A stretch of 16,696 bases of DNA from the NCBI GenBank assembly GCA_003105225.1, contig PQAK01000049.1, forward strand, positions 1 to 16,696. Reading direction: 5' to 3'. A program made the translations under genes and the position numbers. Positions 7,591 through 15,123 of this stretch are shown piece after piece (position 1 is the stretch's first letter; every line of letters starts with the position of its first letter). The notes under the pieces are model-generated. The model was not told where the DNA came from. It was given only the letters and a program-made list of their open reading frames with translations, and did no database searches. This stretch comes from Deltaproteobacteria bacterium (GTDB lineage Bacteria; Desulfobacterota; Deferrimicrobia; Deferrimicrobiales; Deferrimicrobiaceae).

Positions 7591-7596
7591 CTCCTT
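7591..7596 (-). promoter_or_regulatory. Shine-Dalgarno site deciding a TTG start
   Basis: Minus-strand AAGGAG at 7596-7591 is 8 nt before the in-frame TTG at 7582 and overlaps the in-frame GTG at 7591. A ribosome site cannot overlap its own start codon, so TTG is preferred. Confidence 0.55.
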
Positions 7597-7649
7597 GGGG
7601 CGGCCGGGTTATGAGATAATCACGGAACCATTATGCTACAGGGGGGGAC

Positions 7650-7919
7650 ATGCCGACCTACGAATACAAGTGCAAGAAGTGCGGGGAGTTCGAGGCGGTC
7701 CAGAAGATGAGCGACCCGCCGCTCTCGAAATGCCCGACCTGCAAGGGGAAGGTCGAGCGCCAGATCGGGGGGACCGGCGGCTTCGTGCTCAAGGGGAGCA
7801 ACTGGGTTTCCAAGATGTCCTCGTCCGGAGAAGACCTGAAGAAGAAGGCGGACCGTTTCATGAAGCAGACGGTTGGGGAAGTCGCCGAGGATATAGCGAA
7901 GCACTCCCGTCCCCACTGA
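7650..7919 (+). CDS. FmdB-family zinc-ribbon protein
   Basis: Small protein of 89 residues, typical for the FmdB/CxxC_CxxC_SSSS family. It begins MPTYEYKCKKCG and carries two CxxC pairs (C8/C11 and C28/C31) that should bind one zinc, followed by the family's RQIGGTGGFVLKGSNW segment and a charged helical tail. The family name comes from a putative regulator of formamidase/amidase genes, but the biochemical role is not established. A G-rich run (AGGGGGGG) just before the ATG is the likely ribosome site. The gene is divergent from the metallophosphoesterase operon across a 58-67 nt gap. Its last 62 nt overlap the 3' end of the threonine aldolase gene on the other strand, an unusual tail-to-tail overlap. 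Confidence 0.88.
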   Translation: MPTYEYKCKKCGEFEAVQKMSDPPLSKCPTCKGKVERQIGGTGGFVLKGSNWVSKMSSSGEDLKKKADRFMKQTVGEVAEDIAKHSRPH

Positions 7920-8949
7920 AGACCTCCCGCAGCGCCCGCAGCACCCGGGAAATGTCCTTCTCCCCGACCCCCAGGTGGGTGACCGCCCGGAAGAGCGGGA
8001 ATCCCCGGTCGTCCAGGAGCACGCCGTGCTCCCCCAGCAGCTCCCGGAAGGCGGGCAGTCCCATCGAAGGCATCTTCCACCGGAACAGGACGATATTGGT
8101 ATCTACCGGGGCGTTGATGACCACCACGCCGGGGATTTCCCCAAGCCCCGCGGCGAGCTTCCGTGCGTTCTCGTGGTCCTCGGCGAGACGCTCCACGTGG
8201 TTCTTGAGCGCGTATAGCCCTCCCGCGGCGACGATTCCCGCCTGCCGCATCCCCCCGCCGATCCGCAGGGAGACCCCCCGGGCCTCCTTCAGGAAGTCGC
8301 GGGAGCCGATCAGGACCGAGCCGACCGGAGCCCCCAGGCCCTTGGAAAGGCAGAACATCAGGGAGTTGGAGACCTTTCCGTAGGAAGCCAGCGAGACGCC
8401 GGTCGCCACCGATGCGTTGAAGATGCGCGAACCGTCCATGTGCAGCGGGATGGACGCCTTGCCGCACATCGCGCGGATGCGCTTGAGCTCCTTCAAGGGA
8501 AAGACGGTCCCTCCGCCGGCGTTGTGCGTGTTTTCTACGGTCACCAGCCGGACCTTCGACTCGGTGCGCCGGGGGGCCAGGGCGATCGCCGATGCGACCT
8601 CTTCCCGCGTGAAGACCCCGCCGGGCCCGTCGATCCCGATGATGGCCACGGAAGCCATGTGGGAGACCGCCGGACTTTCCCGTCCCGCGATGTGGGATGC
8701 GGAGGACGCTACGATCACGTCGCCGGGGCGGGTCCAGACCGCCACCGCGCACAGGTTCCCCATCGTGCCGGAAGGGAGGAACATCCCCGCCTCCTTGCCG
8801 AAGAGGGAGGCCGCGTGCTCCTCGAGCGCACGGACGGAAGGGTCCTCCCCGCGGCGGGAGTCTCCCACCTTCGCGCGCGCCATCGCCTTCCTCATTCCGG
8901 GAGTGGGGAGGGTCACCGTGTCGGACCGCAGGTCGATCGCCGGGGACAT
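7858..8949 (-). CDS. ltaE: Low-specificity L-threonine aldolase (PLP)
   Basis: Fold-type I PLP enzyme of 363 residues that cleaves L-threonine or allo-threonine to glycine and acetaldehyde; it may also act on related beta-hydroxy amino acids. Motifs: IDLRSDTVTLPTP at the N-terminus, H86 (ring-stacking) in SHIAGRES, D172 in HMDGSRIFNA, and the PLP-lysine K203 in LSKGLGAPVGS. The start is the ATG at 8949, because family homology begins there and upstream in-frame codons lie in the preceding gene. No good ribosome site is seen and the preceding stop is only 7 nt away, so coupling is likely. The family core ends near LREVF (about residue 344). The following roughly 19-residue tail (ending PRRLPQPSAS) lies wholly in the region shared with the fmdB-type gene on the other strand. 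Confidence 0.93.
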   Translation of the reverse strand: MSPAIDLRSDTVTLPTPGMRKAMARAKVGDSRRGEDPSVRALEEHAASLFGKEAGMFLPSGTMGNLCAVAVWTRPGDVIVASSASHIAGRESPAVSHMASVAIIGIDGPGGVFTREEVASAIALAPRRTESKVRLVTVENTHNAGGGTVFPLKELKRIRAMCGKASIPLHMDGSRIFNASVATGVSLASYGKVSNSLMFCLSKGLGAPVGSVLIGSRDFLKEARGVSLRIGGGMRQAGIVAAGGLYALKNHVERLAEDHENARKLAAGLGEIPGVVVINAPVDTNIVLFRWKMPSMGLPAFRELLGEHGVLLDDRGFPLFRAVTHLGVGEKDISRVLRALREVFSGDGSASLYPRRLPQPSAS

Positions 8950-8956
8950 GGAAGCG

Positions 8957-9688
8957 TCAGGCGGCCGCGAAGATCGGTTCGGAGCGCGGAGCGCGGGGAT
9001 GCAGCTCCACCAGTTCTCCATTGCCCAGCAGGCGCCAGCCGGGACCGTCGTCCAGCTTCTCGCTCGCCGCGACCACCCGTCCGGGCGCCGCATCCAGGAA
9101 GAGGGTATAGTACCCCTCGTTCCGCCGGTAGTTCCGCAGGGCGAACAGCGACTCGCCGGATGCGATCAGCAGGTTCGCCGCGGAGTAATCCCCCACCAGT
9201 CCGGTGTCGCCCAGGAGTTCCGCCAGCGCCTCGCGGAGACGGGAGAACGTCCGTTCTCCCCACCGGGCGGCAAGCATCTCGAGGAACACCAGCGTATCGC
9301 TCACGTTGCGCCGGGAGGCCTCCTCGCCGATCCTCCCCCGGAAGGTCCCGTTGTGGGCGAGGGCCGTCCCCGAAACGAGGAACGGGTGGGCGTTGTCGGC
9401 ATTGACCGTCGCGGTGTTGGATGCATATCGCACGTGCCCGATGAACCGGTCGGTCGTCACGCGGACATCGGAAAACACCGGGTCGGCGTTGGCCGGCATC
9501 CCGCCGCGCCGGAGTCTCATCCGCCCCGATTCCCGGTACGCGATCCCCCACCCGTCCGGGTGGTTCCCCCCGGGCCTTCGCTCCCATCCCTCAACGAGAT
9601 TACCGCTCCGGGAGAAGGCCGAGAGCGCAGCCAGGTAAGGCGCAACGTCCACCGGATCGACGGCGGCAAACCCGATCATCCTGCACAT
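8957..9688 (-). CDS. Class II glutamine amidotransferase (YafJ-like)
   Basis: Stand-alone Ntn-type glutamine amidotransferase domain of 243 residues. The sequence begins MCRMIGF; removal of Met leaves the catalytic N-terminal Cys, which fixes the start at 9688 and excludes the Met at position 4. Further family blocks: NHPDGWGIAY (42-51), GHVRYAS (84-90), HPF (101-103), AHNGT (111-115, oxyanion Asn-Gly) and SDT (130-132). The same fold forms the glutaminase half of PurF, GlmS and GltB, but no synthase domain is attached, so the ammonia acceptor is unknown. YafJ/YafJ-like proteins are generally annotated only as predicted amidotransferases. The gene is followed after 7 nt by the threonine aldolase and separated by 105 nt from the act operon upstream. 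Confidence 0.9.
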   Translation of the reverse strand: MCRMIGFAAVDPVDVAPYLAALSAFSRSGNLVEGWERRPGGNHPDGWGIAYRESGRMRLRRGGMPANADPVFSDVRVTTDRFIGHVRYASNTATVNADNAHPFLVSGTALAHNGTFRGRIGEEASRRNVSDTLVFLEMLAARWGERTFSRLREALAELLGDTGLVGDYSAANLLIASGESLFALRNYRRNEGYYTLFLDAAPGRVVAASEKLDDGPGWRLLGNGELVELHPRAPRSEPIFAAA

Positions 9689-9793
9689 GAGCGTAACCCC
9701 CGTCCGTAAAAGATGAAGAAGCGGGACCCCCCGATTCGGATATACGGATTTTGGTATCTTTTTAAGAGATTCCCGCGGAAAGAACGCGCCGAT

Positions 9794-10282
9794 TTATTTC
9801 AGCGTGCGGAGATAAGCGACGATTTGCCACCGCTCGACGGGGGCAAGGTCCGCCCGGAAGGACGGCATCCCCCCGGCGCCGTTGGAGATGACGACGAAGA
9901 GCGTCCCGTCGGGGTGGTGTGCGCCGTGGCCGGAGGGGCCAAGGTCGGCCGGCGTGGGGACGTATTTCTTTCCGACCGGTCCGTCGCCCTTCCCGGAATC
10001 GCCGTGGCAGGGCACGCAGAAAATCCCGAAGAGTTCCTTCCCTTTCGACAGGTTCCCTTCCGTGGGCGATACGGGGTTCTTGAGGCTTGCGGCTTCCGCC
10101 ATCGAGGGGATGCGCTCCCTGCCTTTCGTCGGGATCGAGTCCCTGGGCGGCAGCCGGACCGGCTCCTCCTGGGGCTTGAACGCCGGGTTGTCCCACATGT
10201 TCCGGTCGATCTTCTCGCAGGCCGGTAACAGCAGCGCCGCCATCGCAATGGCGAGGAGCGCCGCCGCCGTTCGTCCCTTCAC
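9794..10282 (-). CDS. actE: ActE-like monohaem lipoprotein cytochrome c
   Basis: Class I cytochrome c of 162 residues. A short lipoprotein signal ends in LLLPAC with the lipidated Cys at 22. A proline-rich linker follows, then one haem site FCVPCH (C89, C92, H93) and the distal methionine M139 in GGMPSF. It is therefore predicted to be tethered to the periplasmic face of the inner membrane. In ACIII, the monohaem ActE passes electrons on toward an oxidase or soluble carrier. The start is GTG at 10282, overlapping the ActD stop as GTGA. This is the last gene of the operon: no NrfD-like actF and no oxidase subunit follows. Confidence 0.88.
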   Translation of the reverse strand: MKGRTAAALLAIAMAALLLPACEKIDRNMWDNPAFKPQEEPVRLPPRDSIPTKGRERIPSMAEAASLKNPVSPTEGNLSKGKELFGIFCVPCHGDSGKGDGPVGKKYVPTPADLGPSGHGAHHPDGTLFVVISNGAGGMPSFRADLAPVERWQIVAYLRTLK

Positions 10283-10812
10283 AGCTCTCCCTCCTCGGTC
10301 CGGACCTCGGCCCCGCCGGCCTCTTTCAGGGCCGCCGCCGCGCGCAGGGCCTGCTCTCCCGGTTCCACCGCCGCGCACACCGCGATCTTCCCCTCGTGGA
10401 TCCGCGGATCGAACACCTTCCGCGCCCGGTACCTCGCCAGCCCGATCGATAGGAACCCGGCGACCAGCGTCGCCAGGAGGGCGGCCAGCATCGCCAGTTC
10501 GTAGGTCACGATCATGGTCGGCGGGACGGAGGCGATCGGCTTGCCGGCCGTGACCAGGGGATACACCAGGTAGGAATAGAGGGTCAGGCCGGCGCCGGAG
10601 ACGGCTCCGACGAACCAGAAAAGCGCCACGGCCCAGGGGAACCGGATCGGCCGGGGGTCCGAAACGACGGCGCCGTCCGGCAGCGCCACGGAGGAGATCG
10701 TGGTGATGTCGGCCTCCGGAAGCGGCAGGGTGCGCAGCGCCCGCGCCGCCGCCCCCGCCTCCTCCACGGCGTCGAACAGCCCGATGACGACCGTCCGGCT
10801 TCTTTCGCTCAT
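10279..10812 (-). CDS. actD: ActD-like DUF3341 membrane protein
   Basis: Protein of 177 residues with the ActD layout: a small alpha/beta N-terminal part (about 7-55, TVVIGLFDAVEEAGAAARAL), two transmembrane helices (about 58-83 and 98-126), and a C-terminal soluble segment (DPRIHEGKIAV, then an acidic helical tail). ActD is an integral subunit of ACIII without known cofactors that packs beside the quinol-site membrane subunit; its role is structural. The N-terminal part is divergent from the ActD sequences I recall, so identification relies on architecture and operon position. Its ATG overlaps the ActC stop as ATGA and its stop overlaps the next start as GTGA. Confidence 0.78.
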   Translation of the reverse strand: MSERSRTVVIGLFDAVEEAGAAARALRTLPLPEADITTISSVALPDGAVVSDPRPIRFPWAVALFWFVGAVSGAGLTLYSYLVYPLVTAGKPIASVPPTMIVTYELAMLAALLATLVAGFLSIGLARYRARKVFDPRIHEGKIAVCAAVEPGEQALRAAAALKEAGGAEVRTEEGEL

Positions 10813-12194
10813 TCCCCTTCCCCCTCCTCCTCCTGGGCGACCGACGGGACGGTGGCCGCACCGATGGACCGGTCGGTCGTGCGGAAGAGATGCTCCTTGA
10901 TGTCGCTGATCGCCATGACGGGCAGGAGCTTGGAAAACAGCACGTAGAGCAGGGCGAACATCGAGACGGATCCCACGATGTAGGAGATCTCCACCCAGGT
11001 GGGGAAGTAGCCGAGCCAGACGGAGGGGTCGTTGCGCCGCGCCAGGGAGGGCACCACGATCAGCGCCCGCTCCGCGAACATCCCCACGTTGACGACGAGG
11101 GAAACGGCGAACATCGCGGGGATCGACCGCCGCACCTTCGACAGGCACAGGGCCGGCAGCGGGATGAGGAAGTTGCACGTCAGCATCACGAGGAACAGCG
11201 GCAGGTAATGCGTCCCGTAGGAGCTGATGAGCTCCCAGTCCTCGGGGAGGCGGCTGTACCAGGTGGTCAGGAACTCCGAGAAATAAAAGTAGCCCCAGAT
11301 GAGCGTCATCGTCAAGAGCAGCTTGCCCAGGTTGTCGAAGTGCCGCACGGTGAGGAAGTGTTCCAGCCGGAAGACGCGCCGCAGGAACGCCATGACGGTG
11401 ATGACGCCGGCGATCCCCGAGTAGATCGCCCCCGCCACGAAATACGGCGCGAAGATGGTGCTGTGCCAGCCCGGCACCATCGCCATGGCGAAGTCCCAGC
11501 TCACGATCGAGTGGACCGAGACGGCGACGGGGATGATGAGGACCGCGAACAGGGTCGAGGCGACGTGGTAGCGGCGCCACTCGGAGTGCGACCCCCGGAA
11601 GCCGGCGGCCAGGAACGTGTACAGCTTCTTCCGCCATCCCGTGGCGTGGTCCCGCGCGGCGGCCAGGTCCGGGATCATCCCGAAATAGAGGAACAGGATG
11701 CTCCCGGTGAGATAGGTGCTGATGGCCACCATGTCCCACAGGAGGGGGGATCGGAAGTTCGGCCACAGCATCCGCTCGTTGGGGTAGGGGATCATGTAGT
11801 AGAAGCGCCAGTTCCTCCCCAGGTGCATCAGGGGGAAGAGCCCGCCCACCATCAGCGCGAAGACGGTCATCGCCTCCGCGCCCCGGAGGACCGGCGCGCG
11901 CCAGCCCGCCTGGGTGATCCGCAGGATCGCCGAGATGAGCGTCCCCGAGTGGGACAGCCCGATCCAGAAGACGAAAAGGATGATCATGGTGCCCCACATG
12001 ACGGGGCGGGAAAGCCCGGTGACCCCGAGTCCCGTCGCCATCATGTAGAGGAAGACGCCGACCGCGGCGGCGGTCAGCGCGAACAGGACCCCCGCCGCGG
12101 CATACCAACCCTTCGTGGTGACGAGGTTGGACCGCGAGAGCGTTTCGTACAACCCGCCTTCGCCTTGACGCTCCAGGTGATGCCGTTCGCTCAT
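10809..12194 (-). CDS. actC: ActC-like NrfD/PsrC-family quinol-site membrane protein
   Basis: Polytopic NrfD-family protein of 461 residues, the size of ActC. About ten hydrophobic helices are visible, most in the segment 30-440. Family signatures include GLSHSGTLISAILRI (79-93) with H82, MHLGR (H124) near the periplasmic quinol pocket, and VSVHSIVSWDFAMAMVPGW (225-243) with H228 and D234, which is very close to the ActC signature. In ACIII, ActC binds menaquinol or ubiquinol near the periplasmic side and hands electrons to the Fe-S subunit, and its two four-helix bundles carry a putative proton path. The real start is the ATG at 12194, which overlaps the ActB2 stop as ATGA; the reading frame is open far upstream but that part encodes ActB2 in another frame. 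Conserved Asp/Glu/His in the helices are retained, suggesting function. Confidence 0.9.
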   Translation of the reverse strand: MSERHHLERQGEGGLYETLSRSNLVTTKGWYAAAGVLFALTAAAVGVFLYMMATGLGVTGLSRPVMWGTMIILFVFWIGLSHSGTLISAILRITQAGWRAPVLRGAEAMTVFALMVGGLFPLMHLGRNWRFYYMIPYPNERMLWPNFRSPLLWDMVAISTYLTGSILFLYFGMIPDLAAARDHATGWRKKLYTFLAAGFRGSHSEWRRYHVASTLFAVLIIPVAVSVHSIVSWDFAMAMVPGWHSTIFAPYFVAGAIYSGIAGVITVMAFLRRVFRLEHFLTVRHFDNLGKLLLTMTLIWGYFYFSEFLTTWYSRLPEDWELISSYGTHYLPLFLVMLTCNFLIPLPALCLSKVRRSIPAMFAVSLVVNVGMFAERALIVVPSLARRNDPSVWLGYFPTWVEISYIVGSVSMFALLYVLFSKLLPVMAISDIKEHLFRTTDRSIGAATVPSVAQEEEGEGE

Positions 12195-12892
12195 CGCCCG
12201 GGACCTTTCTGCTTCTTGAGATAGGCCGTTTTCGGCTCGGTCCCCAGGTGCTCCATCAGCTTGAACAGCCGCGGGTCCTTCACCATCCGCGAGACGGCGC
12301 TGTCCGGGTCGAGAAGGTCGCCGAACAGGATCGCCCCGGGGGGACAGGTCTGGGCGCAGGCCGGCACCACCTCGCCGTCCCGGATCTTCCGACCCTCTTT
12401 CAGGGCCGTCTCCTTCCCCCTGCGGATCCGCTGGATGCAGTAGGTGCACTTCTCCATCACGCCGCGGGACCGGACCGACAGGTCCGGGTTCAGCTGCTCG
12501 TCGAGCGGCTTCTCCCACTGGTGGTTCCACCAGTTGAAGACCCGGACCGAGTAGGGGCAGTTGTTGGCGCAGTACCTCGTCCCGATGCACCGGTTGTACA
12601 CCATGGCGTTGACCTGGTCGTCCTCGTCGTGGTAGGTGGCGTACACGGGGCACACGATCTCGCACGGGGCCTTCTCGCAGTGCATGCACGGGGTGGGGAC
12701 GAAGATCGCGCGCGTGTCCTCCCCTTCCTTCTTCCAGAACCGGGACACCCGCAGCCATTGCATCAGCCGGCCCTTCCCGGCCTCTTCCTCCCCGGCGGTC
12801 GGCGTGTTGTTCTCCGCGACGCAGGCGACGACGCACGCCCCGCAGCCGGTGCACCGGTCCATGTCGATCACCATCGCCCACTTGTGCTTCAT
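12191..12892 (-). CDS. actB2: ActB2-like four-cluster Fe-S electron transfer subunit
   Basis: Ferredoxin-like subunit of 233 residues, homologous to the C-terminal half of canonical ActB and to PsrB/DmsB proteins. Fifteen cysteines in cluster motifs are seen: C14, C17, C20, C24; C69, C72, C77, C81; C102, C108, C112; C149, C152; C179, C183. One group has Thr (T105, CIGTRYC) where a fourth Cys is usual, giving the count expected for three [4Fe-4S] and one [3Fe-4S] cluster. This is the set reported for ACIII. It should wire the quinol site in ActC to the haems of ActA. No signal peptide is present, so export would depend on riding with a TAT partner. The ATG at 12892 has GGAAGGA about 8 nt upstream and lies 22 nt after actB1. 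Confidence 0.92.
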   Translation of the reverse strand: MKHKWAMVIDMDRCTGCGACVVACVAENNTPTAGEEEAGKGRLMQWLRVSRFWKKEGEDTRAIFVPTPCMHCEKAPCEIVCPVYATYHDEDDQVNAMVYNRCIGTRYCANNCPYSVRVFNWWNHQWEKPLDEQLNPDLSVRSRGVMEKCTYCIQRIRRGKETALKEGRKIRDGEVVPACAQTCPPGAILFGDLLDPDSAVSRMVKDPRLFKLMEHLGTEPKTAYLKKQKGPGR

Positions 12893-12914
12893 CGGGTCGG
12901 TCCTTCCGCGCGTC

Positions 12915-15110
12915 TCACAGGATGTTCTCGTACTTCCATTGCCCCTCGACGTTGACGGTCCGCACGAGGCTCCCCGCAAGCTTCGCCTTCGCGAGCGAGA
13001 CGCGGGTGGACTGGCGCGCCGGCGCCCCGGAACCGCGGTCCGCCTTCACCGGGAGGAGGGAGAACGGGTTTCCCCCCCGGTTCGCGGCGTTCGTTCCGTA
13101 CCGGGTGTGCCCCTGCCCCAGCGGAAGGGCGACCACGCCGGGCGCCGTCGCCGGGTGGACGACGACGAACGCCTCCATCGATCCGAAGGGGGAAGCCACG
13201 ACGACCCCGTCGCCGTCCGCGAGCCCCAGCGTCTCGGCGGTCTTCGGGTTCACCTCGACCCAGTTGCGCCACACGGCCGTCGTGACCGGATCGGGCAGTT
13301 CCTGCAGCCAGGAGAGGTTCGCCCCGCGGCCGTCGGAGTGGGCGATGGACGGATAGACGTGCAGGAAGAGGGGGTAGCGGGCCGGGTCTCCCTCGAATTC
13401 CGCTTCCGCGGCAACGGGCAGCGAGGGTCGCTGCGCCTTCGGCGCGGTGCGCGGCGCAGGCGTCTTCCCGGGGAAGACCCCGCCGTCCCTGCGCGCGGCT
13501 TCCAGGTTCACTCCCATGCCGGCGTAGGACTTCTCCAGGCACTCCCGGAATCCGGCCCACGGCAGGGCCGCCGCGACGGCTCCGCCCAGCTCCCGGGCCG
13601 CCGCGATCAGGATGTCGGGCATTTGGCGGGTGTCGCGGAACGGGTCGACGACCGGCTGCAGCATGGAGAGGGCGTCGCCCGCGTGCCCGGCCGGGGCGAT
13701 GTCGTCGCCCCACTCTTCGAGGAACGTGGGGACGGGGAGCACGAGATCGGACAGGGAGGCGGTCTCGTCCAGGAAGGAAGCGAACGACACGACCTGCGGA
13801 ACCGACAGGAGCGCCTCACCGAATTTGAGCGGCGCGGGAAGGGAGAAGGCGGGGTTCGTCGATCCGGAGAGCAGCGCCATCCGGTACGTCCCCTTGCGCA
13901 TCTTCTCCACCGAGTCCCGCACGGAGGCGAACCCGCTCTCGGGGGGCGGCAGCAGCAGAGCGGCATCGGCCCCGAAACGGGAGAACGCCGCCAGCCGGTT
14001 CGGGAAAGAGATCCCCCCCTGCCTGCCCACGTTGCCCGCCAGCGCGTTCAGGAGCGCGGCGCCCGCCAGGTTGTACGTGCCGTTCGTGCACCCCGCCGCG
14101 CCGTCGCCCGCCATCGCGATCCCCGGCGCGTTGCCGGCGAACTCGTGCGCGACGGCCTCGATGTCGGAAGGAAGAAGTCCCGTCGCCTTCCCCACGGCCT
14201 CGGGAGTCATCCGCGAAAGGCCGGCGGCCCACAGGGAAGCGGCGGCGGCCGCGGACGGCGTGAGCTTCTCCCGGACCATCACGTGCGCGATCCCCAGCGC
14301 GGCGGCCCCTTCGGATCCCGGCGCGATCGGAAGGAAGACGTCGGCGTTCGCGGCGGTCATGGAGAGGCGCGGCCCGAAATGCACGAACTTCCCGCGGACG
14401 GTCGGGCGCGACTGGCGCATCTGCCCGTAGGCACGGCCGTAATGGACCGGCGAAATGCCCGTCTCGAGGAAGTCGCCGCTGAAGGAGAGGAGATAGCGGG
14501 CGTTCGCGATATCGTACTCGGGGACATCCCGGATGCCGAACACCGCCTCGTTGGCCGCCAGCAGCGCGTCCTGCCCGAACGGGTCCCAGGCGATGCGGTG
14601 CGGGGACCCGAACGCGCGCATGAACCGGGCCGCCACCAGGTTCCGATGGCCGCGCATGGGCTCCGTGAGCATCAGGAGCGAGGCCGGCGCCGCGGCCTGA
14701 AGCTTCTTCAATCCGGTCAACAGGATCGAGAGCGCCTCTTCCCAGGAGGTCTCCGCGAACTTGCCCGATCCCCGCGGGCCGGAAAGCTTCAGCGGGCGCC
14801 CGATCCTCTCGGGATGATAGAGCGCCTGGAGGCCCGCCTGTCCCCGCGCGCACAGCTTGCCCCGGTTGACCGGGTGGAGCGGGTTCCCCTCGATCTTCTT
14901 CGCGCGCCCTTCGGAGACCCGGACCACGATGCCGCATCCCGCCGGGCACTGCCGGCACGCGGAGGCGTACCAGAGCGACTCTCCCAGGGCGGTGTTCTCC
15001 GGAGGGATCACGAAGGGGATGATCTTCTTCGGGATCCTGTCGCACCCCCCGAAGAGGGCCGCGAAGGCCGTCGCCCCGCCGAGTTTCAGGAAATCCCTCC
15101 GGTCGAGCAT
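12915..15110 (-). CDS. actB1: ActB1-like molybdopterin-oxidoreductase-fold subunit with TAT signal
   Basis: Protein of 731 residues of the DMSO-reductase superfamily. A twin-arginine signal (RRDFLKLGG, R4/R5) is followed by a hydrophobic stretch and Cys23 in a weak lipobox-like context (FGGC). The next stretch (KKIIPFVIPPE, WYAS, GRAKKIEGNPLHPVNRG) resembles ActB B1. Unlike the canonical ActB I recall, it keeps four cysteines (C52, C55, C59, C87) in the C-x2-C-x3-C-x27-C pattern of a [4Fe-4S] cluster. In the area of the usual Mo ligand (GSPHRIAWDPFGQDALLAANE) I see no Cys, Ser or Sec, so Mo cofactor is probably absent, as in ACIII. The C-terminal half has the superfamily's GDGVVVASPFGSMEA barrel. 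Predicted location is periplasmic and part of the quinol oxidoreductase. A GAGAGGGG site overlaps the preceding stop region. It could alternatively be compared with QrcB of sulfate reducers. Confidence 0.85.
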   Translation of the reverse strand: MLDRRDFLKLGGATAFAALFGGCDRIPKKIIPFVIPPENTALGESLWYASACRQCPAGCGIVVRVSEGRAKKIEGNPLHPVNRGKLCARGQAGLQALYHPERIGRPLKLSGPRGSGKFAETSWEEALSILLTGLKKLQAAAPASLLMLTEPMRGHRNLVAARFMRAFGSPHRIAWDPFGQDALLAANEAVFGIRDVPEYDIANARYLLSFSGDFLETGISPVHYGRAYGQMRQSRPTVRGKFVHFGPRLSMTAANADVFLPIAPGSEGAAALGIAHVMVREKLTPSAAAAASLWAAGLSRMTPEAVGKATGLLPSDIEAVAHEFAGNAPGIAMAGDGAAGCTNGTYNLAGAALLNALAGNVGRQGGISFPNRLAAFSRFGADAALLLPPPESGFASVRDSVEKMRKGTYRMALLSGSTNPAFSLPAPLKFGEALLSVPQVVSFASFLDETASLSDLVLPVPTFLEEWGDDIAPAGHAGDALSMLQPVVDPFRDTRQMPDILIAAARELGGAVAAALPWAGFRECLEKSYAGMGVNLEAARRDGGVFPGKTPAPRTAPKAQRPSLPVAAEAEFEGDPARYPLFLHVYPSIAHSDGRGANLSWLQELPDPVTTAVWRNWVEVNPKTAETLGLADGDGVVVASPFGSMEAFVVVHPATAPGVVALPLGQGHTRYGTNAANRGGNPFSLLPVKADRGSGAPARQSTRVSLAKAKLAGSLVRTVNVEGQWKYENIL

Positions 15111-15123
15111 CGTTACGCCCCTC

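Noticed and set aside
6626..8383. Long plus-strand open frame across the metallophosphoesterase and fmdB region
   Set aside because: Antisense to two recognised genes, Arg-rich, no domain; it also runs in a different frame through the genuine fmdB-type gene.
8950..9093. In-frame N-terminal extension of threonine aldolase
   Set aside because: It overlaps the amidotransferase coding region; family homology starts exactly at the ATG at 8949.
9689..9793. Possible terminator or promoter between actE and the amidotransferase
   Set aside because: Only a short AT hairpin (ATCT...AGAT) and a poor -35/-10 pair are visible; nothing convincing, so end of the act transcript is unresolved.
10279..12108. 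A 609-codon minus-strand frame covering actC and actD
   Set aside because: Only its last 178 codons are real (ActD). The upstream part reads actC in the wrong frame and is Arg/His/Pro-rich with no membrane helices.
12915..15110. Active molybdenum enzyme such as polysulfide or formate dehydrogenase catalytic subunit
   Set aside because: The Mo-ligand region lacks Cys/Sec/Ser and the neighbours (pentahaem ActA, DUF3341, monohaem ActE) specify ACIII; an active-site Mo cannot be fully excluded without a model.
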